From Methanobacterium sp. UBA353 (GTDB lineage Archaea; Methanobacteriota; Methanobacteria; Methanobacteriales; Methanobacteriaceae): DNA of 64,000 nt. How positions within the stretch are numbered: the first letter of the stretch is position 1; the number at the start of each line of letters is the position of its first letter. Below are positions 20,391 through 29,512 of this stretch, in pieces. The notes below the pieces were generated by a model. It worked only from the letters and a program-made list of their open reading frames with translations. It ran no database searches and was not told the DNA's origin. A program made the position numbers and the translations under genes. Where the stretch lies: assembly GCA_002496805.1 (NCBI GenBank), contig DALO01000029.1:62001-126000 (forward strand), read 5' to 3'.

Positions 20391-21923
20391 ATGCTGGTAA
20401 AGGTCAATGGAGAAGAAATAGATCTTGCTGAAGGTTCAACTATACAAGACGCAATCGATGCTGTGGAAGCACCTTACATACCAGGATGTGTACTGGGTTT
20501 GGTAAAGGGCACTAAAGAAGTCGAACGTCATGTGAACAAATTCAAACTAAAAACCACTCAAGGAAGTATCATCATCGAAATCCTTAGTGACGCCCCGGAA
20601 GTCCTGGTGGACACCTGGAAAGAACAATATAAACAGTTTTCCAAAATGGGTGTCAGATGGACCACATCCCAGGAAGTGGCAATTGGTCCTTTAAAAACAG
20701 AACTGGTTCCCAGCAGGGAAAAATTTCATTACCATCGTTGGGATGTTCTTTTCAGCCTTTCAGGATTCACTGCTGATGCTACTCACCTGGTGTTTTCCAT
20801 TGGAGATCATGAAGCCACATATGGAGCTCCTATTGATAACCGGGGAGTTTTCGCCAGGGTAATTGGTGGTAAAAGAACTATAATGAAACTTACAGATGAT
20901 GATGAGATTTTAAAGGTTAAACCAGTCATGGAACGGGAAAACATCATAAAAAGTGCGGCTATCACTAATTTGGAAACCCTCCTAGAGGAAGGAAACCAAG
21001 TTTTTACTTATGTACTGGTTAAACCAAATCCCAAGTCACCCCAATCTGTGGAACACTTCTATGCATTACAGGAATCTGGAAAAATCCGTGTCGATTACGA
21101 TTCAAACACATTTGTAGGTTTTTATGCATTACAAGGACTGGAAAAAGGATCTGAACAGATAGATCAGCGTAAAAGGGGAACTATTACTCTGCGAAACAAG
21201 GGGAAAGGTGTTGGACGTGTTTATATTTATCGAGAGGACCGTGTATCAACACCATCCCATAGTGTACTGGGGAAAGTGGAAAAAGGAATGCAATTATTGG
21301 ACATGGTTAATTACAGCGATGAAGTAACCATCCAAACATTACCTAAGAGGATAATGACCCTATCCATGACTCAAAAAGATGCAGAAGAATTTTTAACGGA
21401 AAATGGAGTTAAACAAATCCGTGAAGGGCTAGAAGATGATCAGGCAGTGGTGGTGCGCCAAGAACCGCACTACACCATGGATATTATTGCCCAAGGCCAA
21501 GTGAAAACTTACGGTATCCCAGAAGAAGACATTGTCCATGTAAAGTTAGACCAGAATGCACCCCGTTCCACATGGTATTTCCAGAAGATCACTGGACTTC
21601 TGGATTCACCAGTAGGATCCCTGAATGTCCATTTCGCATTCCCTGGAATGAAATTATTAATGTTCAAATCGGTTCCTAAAGAGTCTAAAGGTTTAATACC
21701 TGAAAACACACCGAAAGACGTGGTAGAATCAGGACATATTGGCATTACTAATATGTCTCGTCGCCATATAGGAATGGTCGGGGTTCGTTTCGAGGATAAC
21801 AATGAATTCGGCCCTACTGGAGAACCATTCCAGGGAACGAACATAATTGGAAAGGTGGTAAGAGGAATGGAAAATCTGGAGAAATATAAAGAAGGGGATA
21901 CGATCTATGTCACCAGAAAATGA
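20391..21923 (+). CDS. Methanogenesis marker protein 3
   Basis: A 510-residue methanogen-specific protein with an N-terminal ubiquitin/ThiS-like segment (VNGEEIDLAEGSTIQDAID) and cyclophilin-like later parts (NRGVFARVIGGKR; RHIGMVGVRFEDNNEFGPTGEPFQGTN split over the C-terminus). As I recall recent structural work, marker 3 is part of the ATP-driven complex that activates methyl-coenzyme M reductase. GGAGGG precedes the ATG. Its 3' end overlaps marker 6 by 17 bases, so translation is coupled. Confidence 0.93.
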   Translation: MLVKVNGEEIDLAEGSTIQDAIDAVEAPYIPGCVLGLVKGTKEVERHVNKFKLKTTQGSIIIEILSDAPEVLVDTWKEQYKQFSKMGVRWTTSQEVAIGPLKTELVPSREKFHYHRWDVLFSLSGFTADATHLVFSIGDHEATYGAPIDNRGVFARVIGGKRTIMKLTDDDEILKVKPVMERENIIKSAAITNLETLLEEGNQVFTYVLVKPNPKSPQSVEHFYALQESGKIRVDYDSNTFVGFYALQGLEKGSEQIDQRKRGTITLRNKGKGVGRVYIYREDRVSTPSHSVLGKVEKGMQLLDMVNYSDEVTIQTLPKRIMTLSMTQKDAEEFLTENGVKQIREGLEDDQAVVVRQEPHYTMDIIAQGQVKTYGIPEEDIVHVKLDQNAPRSTWYFQKITGLLDSPVGSLNVHFAFPGMKLLMFKSVPKESKGLIPENTPKDVVESGHIGITNMSRRHIGMVGVRFEDNNEFGPTGEPFQGTNIIGKVVRGMENLEKYKEGDTIYVTRK

Positions 21924-22329
21924 TAAAGTAACCCGGATGATCATATTAGGACCTAAAGCTCAACTTTCTCAAAGTGAATTGTTGGGAAAACTGCACATGC
22001 TAGAACTTCCATTAACCATTAAATCCACCTGTTATGGGGCAGTGATCCACGGAGATGATAAGATAGTGCAGGATGCGATAACCAAAATAAGGGATTTAGA
22101 TCCATCAAATATTTTCACCAAAGATCGTGGATTTGCACCTGGCGATCCTAGGAGGTGCCGTGCCAAAAGAGGGGCGGCAAGAGAAGGATTCCATCAACTA
22201 GAAAAGGAATATGAACTGTTAGAATATGTATGTGATGCCCTGAAAGATCCAAAGAAAGTAAGTTTGGAGGAATCCAAAAAAATTTCACTTGATGAATTTC
22301 GAAAAATTGTTCAGGAGTGTGAAAAATGA
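21907..22329 (+). CDS. Methanogenesis marker protein 6
   Basis: A 140-residue methanogen-specific protein. It has a ferredoxin-fold-like N-terminal half (RMIILGPKAQLSQSELLGKL, then VIHGDDKIVQDAI) and a basic conserved stretch FAPGDPRRCRAKRGAAREGF. Function unproven; its position inside the marker operon links it to MCR maturation. It overlaps marker 3 at the start and the next gene by an ATGA at the end. Confidence 0.92.
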   Translation: MSPENDKVTRMIILGPKAQLSQSELLGKLHMLELPLTIKSTCYGAVIHGDDKIVQDAITKIRDLDPSNIFTKDRGFAPGDPRRCRAKRGAAREGFHQLEKEYELLEYVCDALKDPKKVSLEESKKISLDEFRKIVQECEK

Positions 22330-22697
22330 ATATCAATGGATCATCAACCGGAGAAGAAATAGCGCCAATGGCTCTGGCCATTCATAACTTGGTTAACAGA
22401 CTTCCCATTACCATGCGTACCCTCAAAAATCCTGGTGTCCGCATTGAGGACGGTAAAGTCATTGATTATAAATACACAGGTCCCGTCCTTGAAAAAGTCC
22501 TGGAAAGTGGTGAAATGATTCAAGAAATCCCTCAAAAAGGGGAATATGAGGGAACACCGGTAGTAGTTGTTCCAATTACAGAAGAAGGAACAGTAATAGC
22601 ATCTGTGGGTGTAGTTGATATAACCAAAGGAATTTATAGTGATATAATGGAAATTACTAAAAGACCAGAAGACTTGCCTGATTCCAGGGGTGGCTAA
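22326..22697 (+). CDS. DUF2111 family protein
   Basis: A 123-residue methanogen-specific protein (MALAIHNLVNRLPITMRTL, VRIEDGKVIDYKYTGPVLEKVL, GVVDITKGIYSDIMEITKRP). The last segments look like a small alpha/beta domain. It starts within the stop of marker 6 (ATGA) and its own stop touches the ATG of marker 5, the tightest packing in the operon. No function is known; coupling suggests a stoichiometric partner in the same complex or pathway. Confidence 0.88.
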   Translation: MNINGSSTGEEIAPMALAIHNLVNRLPITMRTLKNPGVRIEDGKVIDYKYTGPVLEKVLESGEMIQEIPQKGEYEGTPVVVVPITEEGTVIASVGVVDITKGIYSDIMEITKRPEDLPDSRGG

Positions 22698-23165
22698 ATG
22701 AAAGTAGCTGTATTCCCACCTAACTCACTGATACTGGCGGACATGGTTGAAAGAAAGGGACATGAACCTCTAGTTATTCAGAAAGAAATTCGTCAAAAGG
22801 TAACTGACCCAGAAATAGACTCCCCACCCTTTAACATCACTGAAGAAGATCCCATCAAGGGGTTAAAGTATGCTGCAATTGAGGTTCCATCAGGCATAAG
22901 GGGTAGGATGGCTATTTTTGGACCTATTATTGACGAAGCAGATGCAATCATAATCATGGAGGATGCACCTTACGGTTTTGGATGCATAGGTTGTGCTCGT
23001 ACTAACGAACTTACCATGTACTTCCTGCGTAAGAAGGGTGTTCCAATACTGGAATTACACTACCCTGAAACAAGAGAAGAAACCATGGAAATGGTTAACA
23101 AAATCAACACTTTCTTAGATTCTCTGACAGAATCCTCTAAACCAAATGAGGAGCAAAGGGAGTAA
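22698..23165 (+). CDS. Methanogenesis marker protein 5
   Basis: A 155-residue methanogen-specific protein: MKVAVFPPNSLILADMVERK at the start, DAIIIMEDAPYGFGCIGCARTNE with a CxxC pair in the middle, VPILELHYPETREETMEMV after it. The CIGC pair could bind metal or be redox-active. The ATG abuts the DUF2111 stop. Function unproven. Confidence 0.92.
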   Translation: MKVAVFPPNSLILADMVERKGHEPLVIQKEIRQKVTDPEIDSPPFNITEEDPIKGLKYAAIEVPSGIRGRMAIFGPIIDEADAIIIMEDAPYGFGCIGCARTNELTMYFLRKKGVPILELHYPETREETMEMVNKINTFLDSLTESSKPNEEQRE

Positions 23166-23170
23166 GTAAT

Positions 23171-24457
23171 ATGGTTAAAATAGCTCAGATTTCATGTGGA
23201 ACTGATTACAGTGGTGTGCAGAAAGAGATTGAAAAAGCAGCATCTACTTTTGGTGCTGAAATCACCATACCTGAAGCAGACCTTGATTACATTGACGAAG
23301 CTTATCATAAGTTCGGATTTAACGCTGCCTCAAGCAGTGTACGTCTAATGATTGCCAGAGCAATGTCCCTGGTTGAAGGAAAATCAGATGCAGATGCTGT
23401 ATTCATAGCATCGTGTTTCAGATGTGCCGAGGCAGCACTGGTAAGAAACGAAGTTAGACGATTCATACAACAGAACACCAATTTACCGGTGGTTACTTAT
23501 TCATTCACAGAACGGACCAAGGCTGACGAGCTTTTCATCAGGATGGAAGCACTATCAACCATTGTAGCACGAAAAAGTTTACTTGCCCGAGAAAAGCAGG
23601 AAGGCCTAACTTTGGGGATAGATTCAGGTTCAACCACCACCAAAGTGGCTTTAATGGAAAACGATAAGATCCTCGGGACTGGTTGGGTTCCCACCACTGA
23701 TGTGATTGCCAGCGCCAATGAAGCAATGGAACAAGCTTTTGAAGGGAACGAGTATAAATTCGACGATGTTGAAGGGGTTGGAGTCACTGGTTACGGTCGA
23801 ATCACAATAGGTAAACATTTTGATGCCGGTCTTATTCAAGAAGAACTCTCTGTAAATTCTAAAGGTGCAGTTTATCTTGCCGGACACCAGAAAGGAGAAG
23901 CCACAGTCCTGGACATTGGTGGTATGGATAACAAGGTCATTACAGTTAACGATGGAATTCCTGACAACTTCACCATGGGCGGGATATGTGCCGGAGCATC
24001 TGGAAGATTCTTAGAAATCACCGCAAGGAGATTAGGTGTGGATATAACTGAACTAGGGCCTTTAGCACTTAAAGGAAACTTCCAAAAAGCACTCCTAAAC
24101 AGTTACTGTATTGTATTCGGAATACAAGACTTGGTCACATCACTGGCTGCAGGGGAAACCAAAGAAGATGTAGCTGCGGCTGCTTGTTATTCAGTAGCAG
24201 AACAAGTTTATGAACAACAATTACAGGAAATCGATGTGCGCGAACCACTTATCCAGGTTGGAGGAACCAGTCTGATCGGGGGATTGGTAGAAGCAGTCAG
24301 CACTGTCCTGGGTGGAATGGATGTTATTGTACCAGAAAACTCCTCCCATATCGGAGCAGTAGGATCAGCTTTACTGGTCTCAGGTATAGGTGAAAAGAAA
24401 GATTTCGGAGCTAAAAAATTATATGGGGATTCAAATGCAAGTCGAATGCCACGATGA
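23171..24457 (+). CDS. Methanogenesis marker protein 15 (BadF/BcrA-type ATPase fold)
   Basis: A 428-residue protein related to the activator ATPases of 2-hydroxyacyl-CoA dehydratases and benzoyl-CoA reductase. The ASKHA core is visible: GIDSGSTTTKVALME (phosphate 1), VTGYGR, VLDIGGMDNKVI (phosphate 2), MGGICAGASGRFLEITARRLG around the Fe-S binding cysteine, and a second Cys in LNSYCIVFG. Such proteins use ATP to push electrons to low potential, which is the chemistry expected for reducing MCR-bound nickel. Embedded between markers 5 and 17. Confidence 0.92.
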   Translation: MVKIAQISCGTDYSGVQKEIEKAASTFGAEITIPEADLDYIDEAYHKFGFNAASSSVRLMIARAMSLVEGKSDADAVFIASCFRCAEAALVRNEVRRFIQQNTNLPVVTYSFTERTKADELFIRMEALSTIVARKSLLAREKQEGLTLGIDSGSTTTKVALMENDKILGTGWVPTTDVIASANEAMEQAFEGNEYKFDDVEGVGVTGYGRITIGKHFDAGLIQEELSVNSKGAVYLAGHQKGEATVLDIGGMDNKVITVNDGIPDNFTMGGICAGASGRFLEITARRLGVDITELGPLALKGNFQKALLNSYCIVFGIQDLVTSLAAGETKEDVAAAACYSVAEQVYEQQLQEIDVREPLIQVGGTSLIGGLVEAVSTVLGGMDVIVPENSSHIGAVGSALLVSGIGEKKDFGAKKLYGDSNASRMPR

Positions 24458-25010
24458 AAGTGGACAAAAAGTCTACGACATGATCCTCAGGCAAATACTC
24501 CAAGACGTCCAGATTGTCAGAGCTGTGAAAGATGTCAGGATTTTTATAGATCCCCGCCAACCAGTATTCATAATTGCACTCCAGTACCAGAAAACCTCCC
24601 CACCAATACTTTTAGAAGACTTCACCGAATACGAATATGACCCTGAAGCTAATGAAACTTTCATACGAATTAAAGACGAAAAATACTTACCTGAACTACT
24701 TAAAAAACTCTGGGAAGTAGAGGGGCGGAATAAAATTCATCAACCAAGCCGTTTTGAGGTAATACTAGATGATCCACAGGTAAAACTTGAAGGATTGGTG
24801 GTGCATGATCCAGAAGAAGATCTTAAAAAGAAGATCTACGATGCCATCTTCCGCATAATACCAGAGGGATTCCGGGTAGTGGAACACTATTCTCAAGATA
24901 ATTTAATAGTCTTAACCTGTTCTGATGAATATATTAAGGAAGAGTACTTGGAAAAAACCCGAGAAATAATAAAAGAAATGAAAGAAAATAAAAAAAACAA
25001 TTACTCCTGA
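24435..25010 (+). CDS. Methanogenesis marker protein 17
   Basis: A 191-residue methanogen-specific protein: MQVECHDESGQKVYDMI at the start, IVRAVKDVRIFIDPRQPVF, then an acidic-basic C-terminal half. As I recall, marker 17 is another component of the MCR activation complex. The frame extends back to 24390, but GGGGAT five bases before the ATG at 24435 and the family-like start favour 24435, which still overlaps marker 15 by 23 bases. Confidence 0.9.
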   Translation: MQVECHDESGQKVYDMILRQILQDVQIVRAVKDVRIFIDPRQPVFIIALQYQKTSPPILLEDFTEYEYDPEANETFIRIKDEKYLPELLKKLWEVEGRNKIHQPSRFEVILDDPQVKLEGLVVHDPEEDLKKKIYDAIFRIIPEGFRVVEHYSQDNLIVLTCSDEYIKEEYLEKTREIIKEMKENKKNNYS

Positions 25011-25084
25011 ATCTGTAAGATGTAATTTAATCTGTTTAAAAAGGATAAATCTGAAATTACTACGAAATTAGGGAGGAAATTTTA

Positions 25085-25936
25085 ATGAACGAATCTAAAT
25101 TCGCCCATATTACAAAAGCACACCCTTGTTTTAATGAAAAAATGCATGATAAGGTGGGAAGGGTTCACCTACCCATAGCACCCCGATGTAACATCCAGTG
25201 CAACTTTTGCACCCGGGAAATAAACAAATGTGAACAACGCCCCGGAGTCTCTTCCAGAGTCATGACCGTAGCAGAAGCAGTCACCCATGTTGCCAAGGTC
25301 ATTAAAGAAATGCCCATCAGCGTGGTGGGAGTAGCAGGGCCTGGAGATGCACTGGCCAATCCAGAAACACTGGAATTTTTCCGAATAATTGACAAAAAAT
25401 TCCCCGACCTCATCAAGTGTATGAGTACTAACGGACTCCTACTGGCAGACATGGCTGAAGAAGTGGCTGAATCTAACGTAAACACCATAACCGTAACTGT
25501 GAACGCAGTTGACCCAGAAATTGGTAAAAAAATATATTCTAGAGCAATATATGATGGGAAAGTCTACGAAGGAGAAGAAGCCTTTAAAATAATCTCCCAG
25601 AAACAACTGGAAGGAATCGAAAAAGTAGCCAAACTGGGAGTGGTGGTCAAAGTAAACAGTGTCCTGGTCCCAGGTCTCAACGATGAACACATACCCGAAA
25701 TTGCCAAGGAAGTTAAAAAACGTGGCGCCAATCTAATGAATGTCATACCACTAATACCCTTATATAAAATGAAAGATTATCCAAGACCCGGATGCGAAGA
25801 ACTTTCCGATGTAAGGGATAAAGTGGAGGAAACCATACCAGTCTTCCGTGCATGCACCCAGTGCCGGGCTGATGCCTACGGAGTTCCTGGAAAAGACGAC
25901 AAACACTTGGACATGACACCTGCCAGCCATTACTAG
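25085..25936 (+). CDS. nifB: Radical SAM protein NifB, short archaeal form
   Basis: A 283-residue radical SAM enzyme with the cluster motif CNIQCNFCTREINKC (CxxxCxxC), GVAGPGDALANPETL and CTQCRADAYGVPGK at the C-terminus. NifB uses SAM to fuse two 4Fe-4S clusters and insert carbide, giving the 8Fe-9S-C L-cluster. This is the stand-alone form without the NifX domain, like the Methanothermobacter enzyme (MTH1871 as I recall). No nif structural genes are in the window; the marker operon ends 74 bases upstream. GGGAGGAAAT precedes the ATG. Confidence 0.92.
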   Translation: MNESKFAHITKAHPCFNEKMHDKVGRVHLPIAPRCNIQCNFCTREINKCEQRPGVSSRVMTVAEAVTHVAKVIKEMPISVVGVAGPGDALANPETLEFFRIIDKKFPDLIKCMSTNGLLLADMAEEVAESNVNTITVTVNAVDPEIGKKIYSRAIYDGKVYEGEEAFKIISQKQLEGIEKVAKLGVVVKVNSVLVPGLNDEHIPEIAKEVKKRGANLMNVIPLIPLYKMKDYPRPGCEELSDVRDKVEETIPVFRACTQCRADAYGVPGKDDKHLDMTPASHY

Positions 25937-26052
25937 CTCACCAAAATCATAGTTAGGGGCACTATTATTTTAAAAAAAGTCCCTAAACCCTTATTTTTTA
26001 GTATTTATCACATTATTATTTATTTCTCAATGATAATCAGGATGTGCTTTCG

Positions 26053-26985
26053 ATGATTAAAACCATGTACTGGGAAAACAATTTACTTTACCTTTTAGAT
26101 CAAACAATTTTACCTTATGAAGAAGAATATTTAGTGTGCGGCACTTATCAAGACGTTATAACTGCGATTAAAACCATGATAGTCCGAGGAGCCCCAGCCA
26201 TTGGAGTGGCTGCTGCTTTTGGAATGGCACTGGCAAGTCTTGATGGTGAAAACATGGAAAAAGCTGCAACAGAGATGAAAAACGCCCGTCCCACTGCAAT
26301 TAACCTCTTCTGGGCAGTTGACAGAGTTATGGGTGCTGATGATCCAGTTAATGAGGCTCTTCAAATCTACGAGGAGGATATGGAAACCAACCGGCGCATG
26401 GGAAAACACGGAGCCACTGTAATAGGTGACGGGGACACAATTTTAACTCATTGCAACGCTGGAGCGTTAGCTTGTGTTGATTATGGGACAGCTCTTGGAG
26501 TTATAAGGGCGGCCAATGATGAAGGTAAGAACATAAATGTGATATGTGATGAAACCCGTCCCGTACTCCAGGGTGCTCGTTTAAGTGTGTGGGAAATGCA
26601 AAAAGAAAACATACCAGTAAAATTAATAGTTGACGGAGCTGCTGGCCGTCTGATGCAGGAAGGACAGATAAACAAGGTGATTATTGGGGCAGACCGTGTA
26701 GCTAGGGGTGGGATTGCCAATAAAATAGGTTCATTAATGGTTGCCCTGGCAGCCAAACGTTTCAATGTACCCTTTTATGTGGCAGCACCCAAAAGCACCT
26801 TTGACCATGAAAACAATATCTACGATACAGAAATTGAAGAAAGAGACCCTGTTGAAGTGTTAAGTTTCGCTGGTTGTCAAGCTGCTCCTTTCGGGACAGA
26901 AGTGAGGAATCCATCCTTCGACGTGGTGCCCAGTGATCTGATTACGGGAATCATAACTGAAGACGGAATAGTGGATCCATTCTGA
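26053..26985 (+). CDS. mtnA: S-methyl-5-thioribose-1-phosphate isomerase (MtnA)
   Basis: A member of the eIF2B-like sugar-phosphate isomerase family with MtnA motifs: MIVRGAPAIGVAAAFG, LTHCNAGALACVDYGTALG, CDETRPVLQGARLS, and GADRVARGGIANKIGS with the catalytic Asp. It converts the aldose phosphate of methylthioribose (and in methanogens probably deoxyribose phosphates from 5'-deoxyadenosine) to the ketose. AGGATG lies before the ATG at 26053; an upstream GTG at 26044 is possible. Transcribed after nifB, with a 110-base gap. Confidence 0.92.
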   Translation: MIKTMYWENNLLYLLDQTILPYEEEYLVCGTYQDVITAIKTMIVRGAPAIGVAAAFGMALASLDGENMEKAATEMKNARPTAINLFWAVDRVMGADDPVNEALQIYEEDMETNRRMGKHGATVIGDGDTILTHCNAGALACVDYGTALGVIRAANDEGKNINVICDETRPVLQGARLSVWEMQKENIPVKLIVDGAAGRLMQEGQINKVIIGADRVARGGIANKIGSLMVALAAKRFNVPFYVAAPKSTFDHENNIYDTEIEERDPVEVLSFAGCQAAPFGTEVRNPSFDVVPSDLITGIITEDGIVDPF

Positions 26986-27007
26986 GAAAATTCATTTTTG
27001 TCTTATC

Positions 27008-27475
27008 CTACGAATTTGCATCATGGGATAATTTTTGAAAAAGAATCATAAATGGTAGGCGAATATCCACTCCCACCAGTTTTTGCACTGCTTTAAAGAA
27101 TTCATCCTTTGATTCTGGTTCTGATGACCAAATTTTTTTGGAAATTCTTTTTTTACCGTGTATAATTTTTAATTGCCATACATCGCCTTTTCCAGGTATC
27201 TCTTTGTTGATATCTTCATTGGAAGTGTCCTCTATTTTTTTATAATTTTCTTCCCACTCCCAAATTCCTAAACGATCTAAATCATCCCAGAAACACTTCC
27301 ATTTATCGTTTTCAGGAATCGATACCAAGGTTAGGTATTCATTTTTTTCTGAAAGATGAGAATCTGCTTCTGAAAAAAAGAAGAACCTCCCATCTACAAA
27401 TTTAAGTGAGTTATGCCCTCTTGAATTAAGGGAGTACTCTATTTCTAATATTTCCGGTAAGCTGTCACTGGCCAT
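27008..27475 (-). CDS. Hypothetical protein, 155 residues
   Basis: I do not recognise a named family. The protein is rich in Trp, Phe and charged residues (WKCFWDDLDRLGIWEWEENY, then GDVWQLKIIHGKKRISKKIW), with a pattern seen in some small bacterial and archaeal proteins of unknown role. No signal peptide, membrane segment or Cys cluster. The ATG follows GGAGTGATT. It starts 17 bases after the trm5 stop, so it is likely in one operon with trm5. Confidence 0.7.
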   Translation of the reverse strand: MASDSLPEILEIEYSLNSRGHNSLKFVDGRFFFFSEADSHLSEKNEYLTLVSIPENDKWKCFWDDLDRLGIWEWEENYKKIEDTSNEDINKEIPGKGDVWQLKIIHGKKRISKKIWSSEPESKDEFFKAVQKLVGVDIRLPFMILFQKLSHDANS

Positions 27476-27492
27476 ACAATCACTCCTCTACT

Positions 27493-28515
27493 TTACGATA
27501 TTCGTGCATCAATTGCCATGTGCCACACTCCAGGACTCCTTGATTTAACTTTTCTCTGGTCTAAAATTTCCACTTTCCGTGGTTTGGCTGTTGACCTAAT
27601 CATTTTGATAGGTTCACTATAATCACTGCTAAACTGGTAGTAATTAATTATTCCACCAGATTTTAAGTGTTTAATTGCAATGGGAAGAAATTCATGGGCA
27701 GTTTCTGGTAGGTTCATAATGATTCGGTCGGCTTGGATGTTAATGCTATCCAAAACATCTTTCACATCCCCTCTAATGGGATAAACTTCACCTTTAAGTT
27801 TGTTGTTATTGATATTTTTCTTAAGATAGTTTATTGCGTGGGGGTTGATATCAATTGCATATATCTTGACTTTACGTGTACGGCTGATGTTAATGGCAAT
27901 TGGCCCTACACCAGTAAACATGTCAATAACTATTTCCCCATCCTTGATTTGATTGGTGATAATTCTCCTTTCTGTTGCCAGGCGGGGACTAAAATAGACT
28001 TCCTTAACATTAAGCATTATCTGGGAGTCATATTCTTTGTGGATGGTCACAGGCTGATCTTCTCCTGCCAGGTGTTCCAGTTCACGGGTACGAACAACAC
28101 CCCTAATTTCACTCTTTTTACGGTAAACAGTTTTTCTTTTAGTGAATTTGAGGGCAGCTTCCCCAATAATATATTTTTCTTCTTCCAACTCATCTGGAAT
28201 CTCTAATATTACCACATCACCAATAATATCAAATGATTTTTTAAATTCATCCATCTTCTCCGGAGGAATTCGATCCTTCAAGTAATCTTCAATACTCTGA
28301 GGCCTTTTTTGCAGTTTTTCAAAGCCAGTTTCTACCAAATTTGAATTTGAAAGGTTTAATTCATTTAAAAGCATAGCATCTGGTTTTTTGTTCAATGGGA
28401 GGTAAACATAATCATCAACTCGTTTAATTTTCCATTCATGGTCCAGAATAGATTTCTCCTGTAGAATAAGGCGAATAGAGTTGGCCTGTTTTTTAGGGAT
28501 TTTTAAACCGATCAT
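27493..28515 (-). CDS. trm5: tRNA (guanine37-N1)-methyltransferase Trm5
   Basis: A 340-residue class I SAM methyltransferase of the archaeal Trm5 family, which makes m1G37 next to the anticodon. An N-terminal substrate-binding part is followed by the core: VIDMFTGVGPIAINISR (SAM loop), IYAIDINPHAINYLKKNI, and the Trm5-type catalytic RIIMNLPETAHEFL, with NLPE in place of NPPY. Length fits Trm5b. The ATG follows GGTGACC. It diverges from dph5; a Taw2-type wybutosine enzyme is the less likely alternative. Confidence 0.88.
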   Translation of the reverse strand: MIGLKIPKKQANSIRLILQEKSILDHEWKIKRVDDYVYLPLNKKPDAMLLNELNLSNSNLVETGFEKLQKRPQSIEDYLKDRIPPEKMDEFKKSFDIIGDVVILEIPDELEEEKYIIGEAALKFTKRKTVYRKKSEIRGVVRTRELEHLAGEDQPVTIHKEYDSQIMLNVKEVYFSPRLATERRIITNQIKDGEIVIDMFTGVGPIAINISRTRKVKIYAIDINPHAINYLKKNINNNKLKGEVYPIRGDVKDVLDSINIQADRIIMNLPETAHEFLPIAIKHLKSGGIINYYQFSSDYSEPIKMIRSTAKPRKVEILDQRKVKSRSPGVWHMAIDARIS

Positions 28516-28642
28516 TTTAATTGGTCACCTATTTCTTCTCATCGTTATTATAATAGTTTTACTAGCTATCATTTATGTTCACTCTAAAAATAAAATTTTA
28601 TAAACCCTCCGGCTCATAATTTAGATGTTGAAGGTGAAAGAA

Positions 28643-29431
28643 ATGCTCTGTCTGGTTGGATTAGGACTTTATGATGAAAAGGACATATCAGTTAATGGTC
28701 TGGAGGCCATCAAATCTGCTGATGTTGTTTACGCTGAATTTTACACAGCTCGTCTTTTTGGAGGAGATTTAAAATCACTGGAAAATCTTACTGGGGTTAC
28801 AATTAACATATTATCCCGAGAAGAGGTGGAAGAGGAGAATTTACTGGTTAAACAGGCTAAAGATAAAAAAGTTGTATTTTTAACAGCTGGTGATCCATTG
28901 ATGGCTACCACTCATTCTGAGATCTTAATTGATGCTAAAAAAAAAGGTATTAAGACAGTCATAATCCATGCATCTTCCATTCTTTCTGCTGCCCCTGGAA
29001 TTGCCGGGCTCCAGGCCTACAAGTTTGGTAAGGTCACTACTATCCCACGTCCGGAGGAAAACTACTTTCCCCAGTCACCTTATGAAGCTATCTTTCAAAA
29101 TAATAAGATGGGTTTACACACCCTGGTTCTTTTAGATATTCAGGCCCACCGAAATTATTACATGACTGCCAATGAAGGTCTGGAATATTTAATCCGTGTT
29201 GAAGATATAAAAGAAGAAGGATTAATCACTGAAGATTCTCTGGCAGTGGTAATTGCCCGTGCAGGTTCAAAAAAACCACTGGTCAGAGCAGATTGTGTTG
29301 GAAAATTGCTGAAAGAAGATTTTGGAGGGCCACTGCACTGTGTGATCATTCCAGGTGACTTGCACTTTTTAGAGGCTGAAGGGCTAGTTATTTTGGGGGG
29401 AGCTCCTGAATCAATTCTAGAAGCAGATTAG
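28643..29431 (+). CDS. dphB: Diphthine synthase
   Basis: A tetrapyrrole-methylase-fold SAM enzyme that trimethylates the modified histidine of elongation factor 2 on the way to diphthamide. Motifs: MLCLVGLGLYDEKDIS at the start, DVVYAEFYTARLFGG, VVFLTAGDPLMATTHSEIL, and SSILSAAPGIAGLQAYKFGK. GGTGAAAGAA before 28643 marks the ATG there, giving the family-typical start, rather than 28625. A TATA box ATTTTATAAACC lies near 28594. Confidence 0.95.
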   Translation: MLCLVGLGLYDEKDISVNGLEAIKSADVVYAEFYTARLFGGDLKSLENLTGVTINILSREEVEEENLLVKQAKDKKVVFLTAGDPLMATTHSEILIDAKKKGIKTVIIHASSILSAAPGIAGLQAYKFGKVTTIPRPEENYFPQSPYEAIFQNNKMGLHTLVLLDIQAHRNYYMTANEGLEYLIRVEDIKEEGLITEDSLAVVIARAGSKKPLVRADCVGKLLKEDFGGPLHCVIIPGDLHFLEAEGLVILGGAPESILEAD

Positions 29432-29512
29432 TTAGATTAATCATTGTAATAGGAATATAACTGTAATTGATAAGAACACTAAATATACTTGATTAATCAC
29501 TTAGGATGTAAA

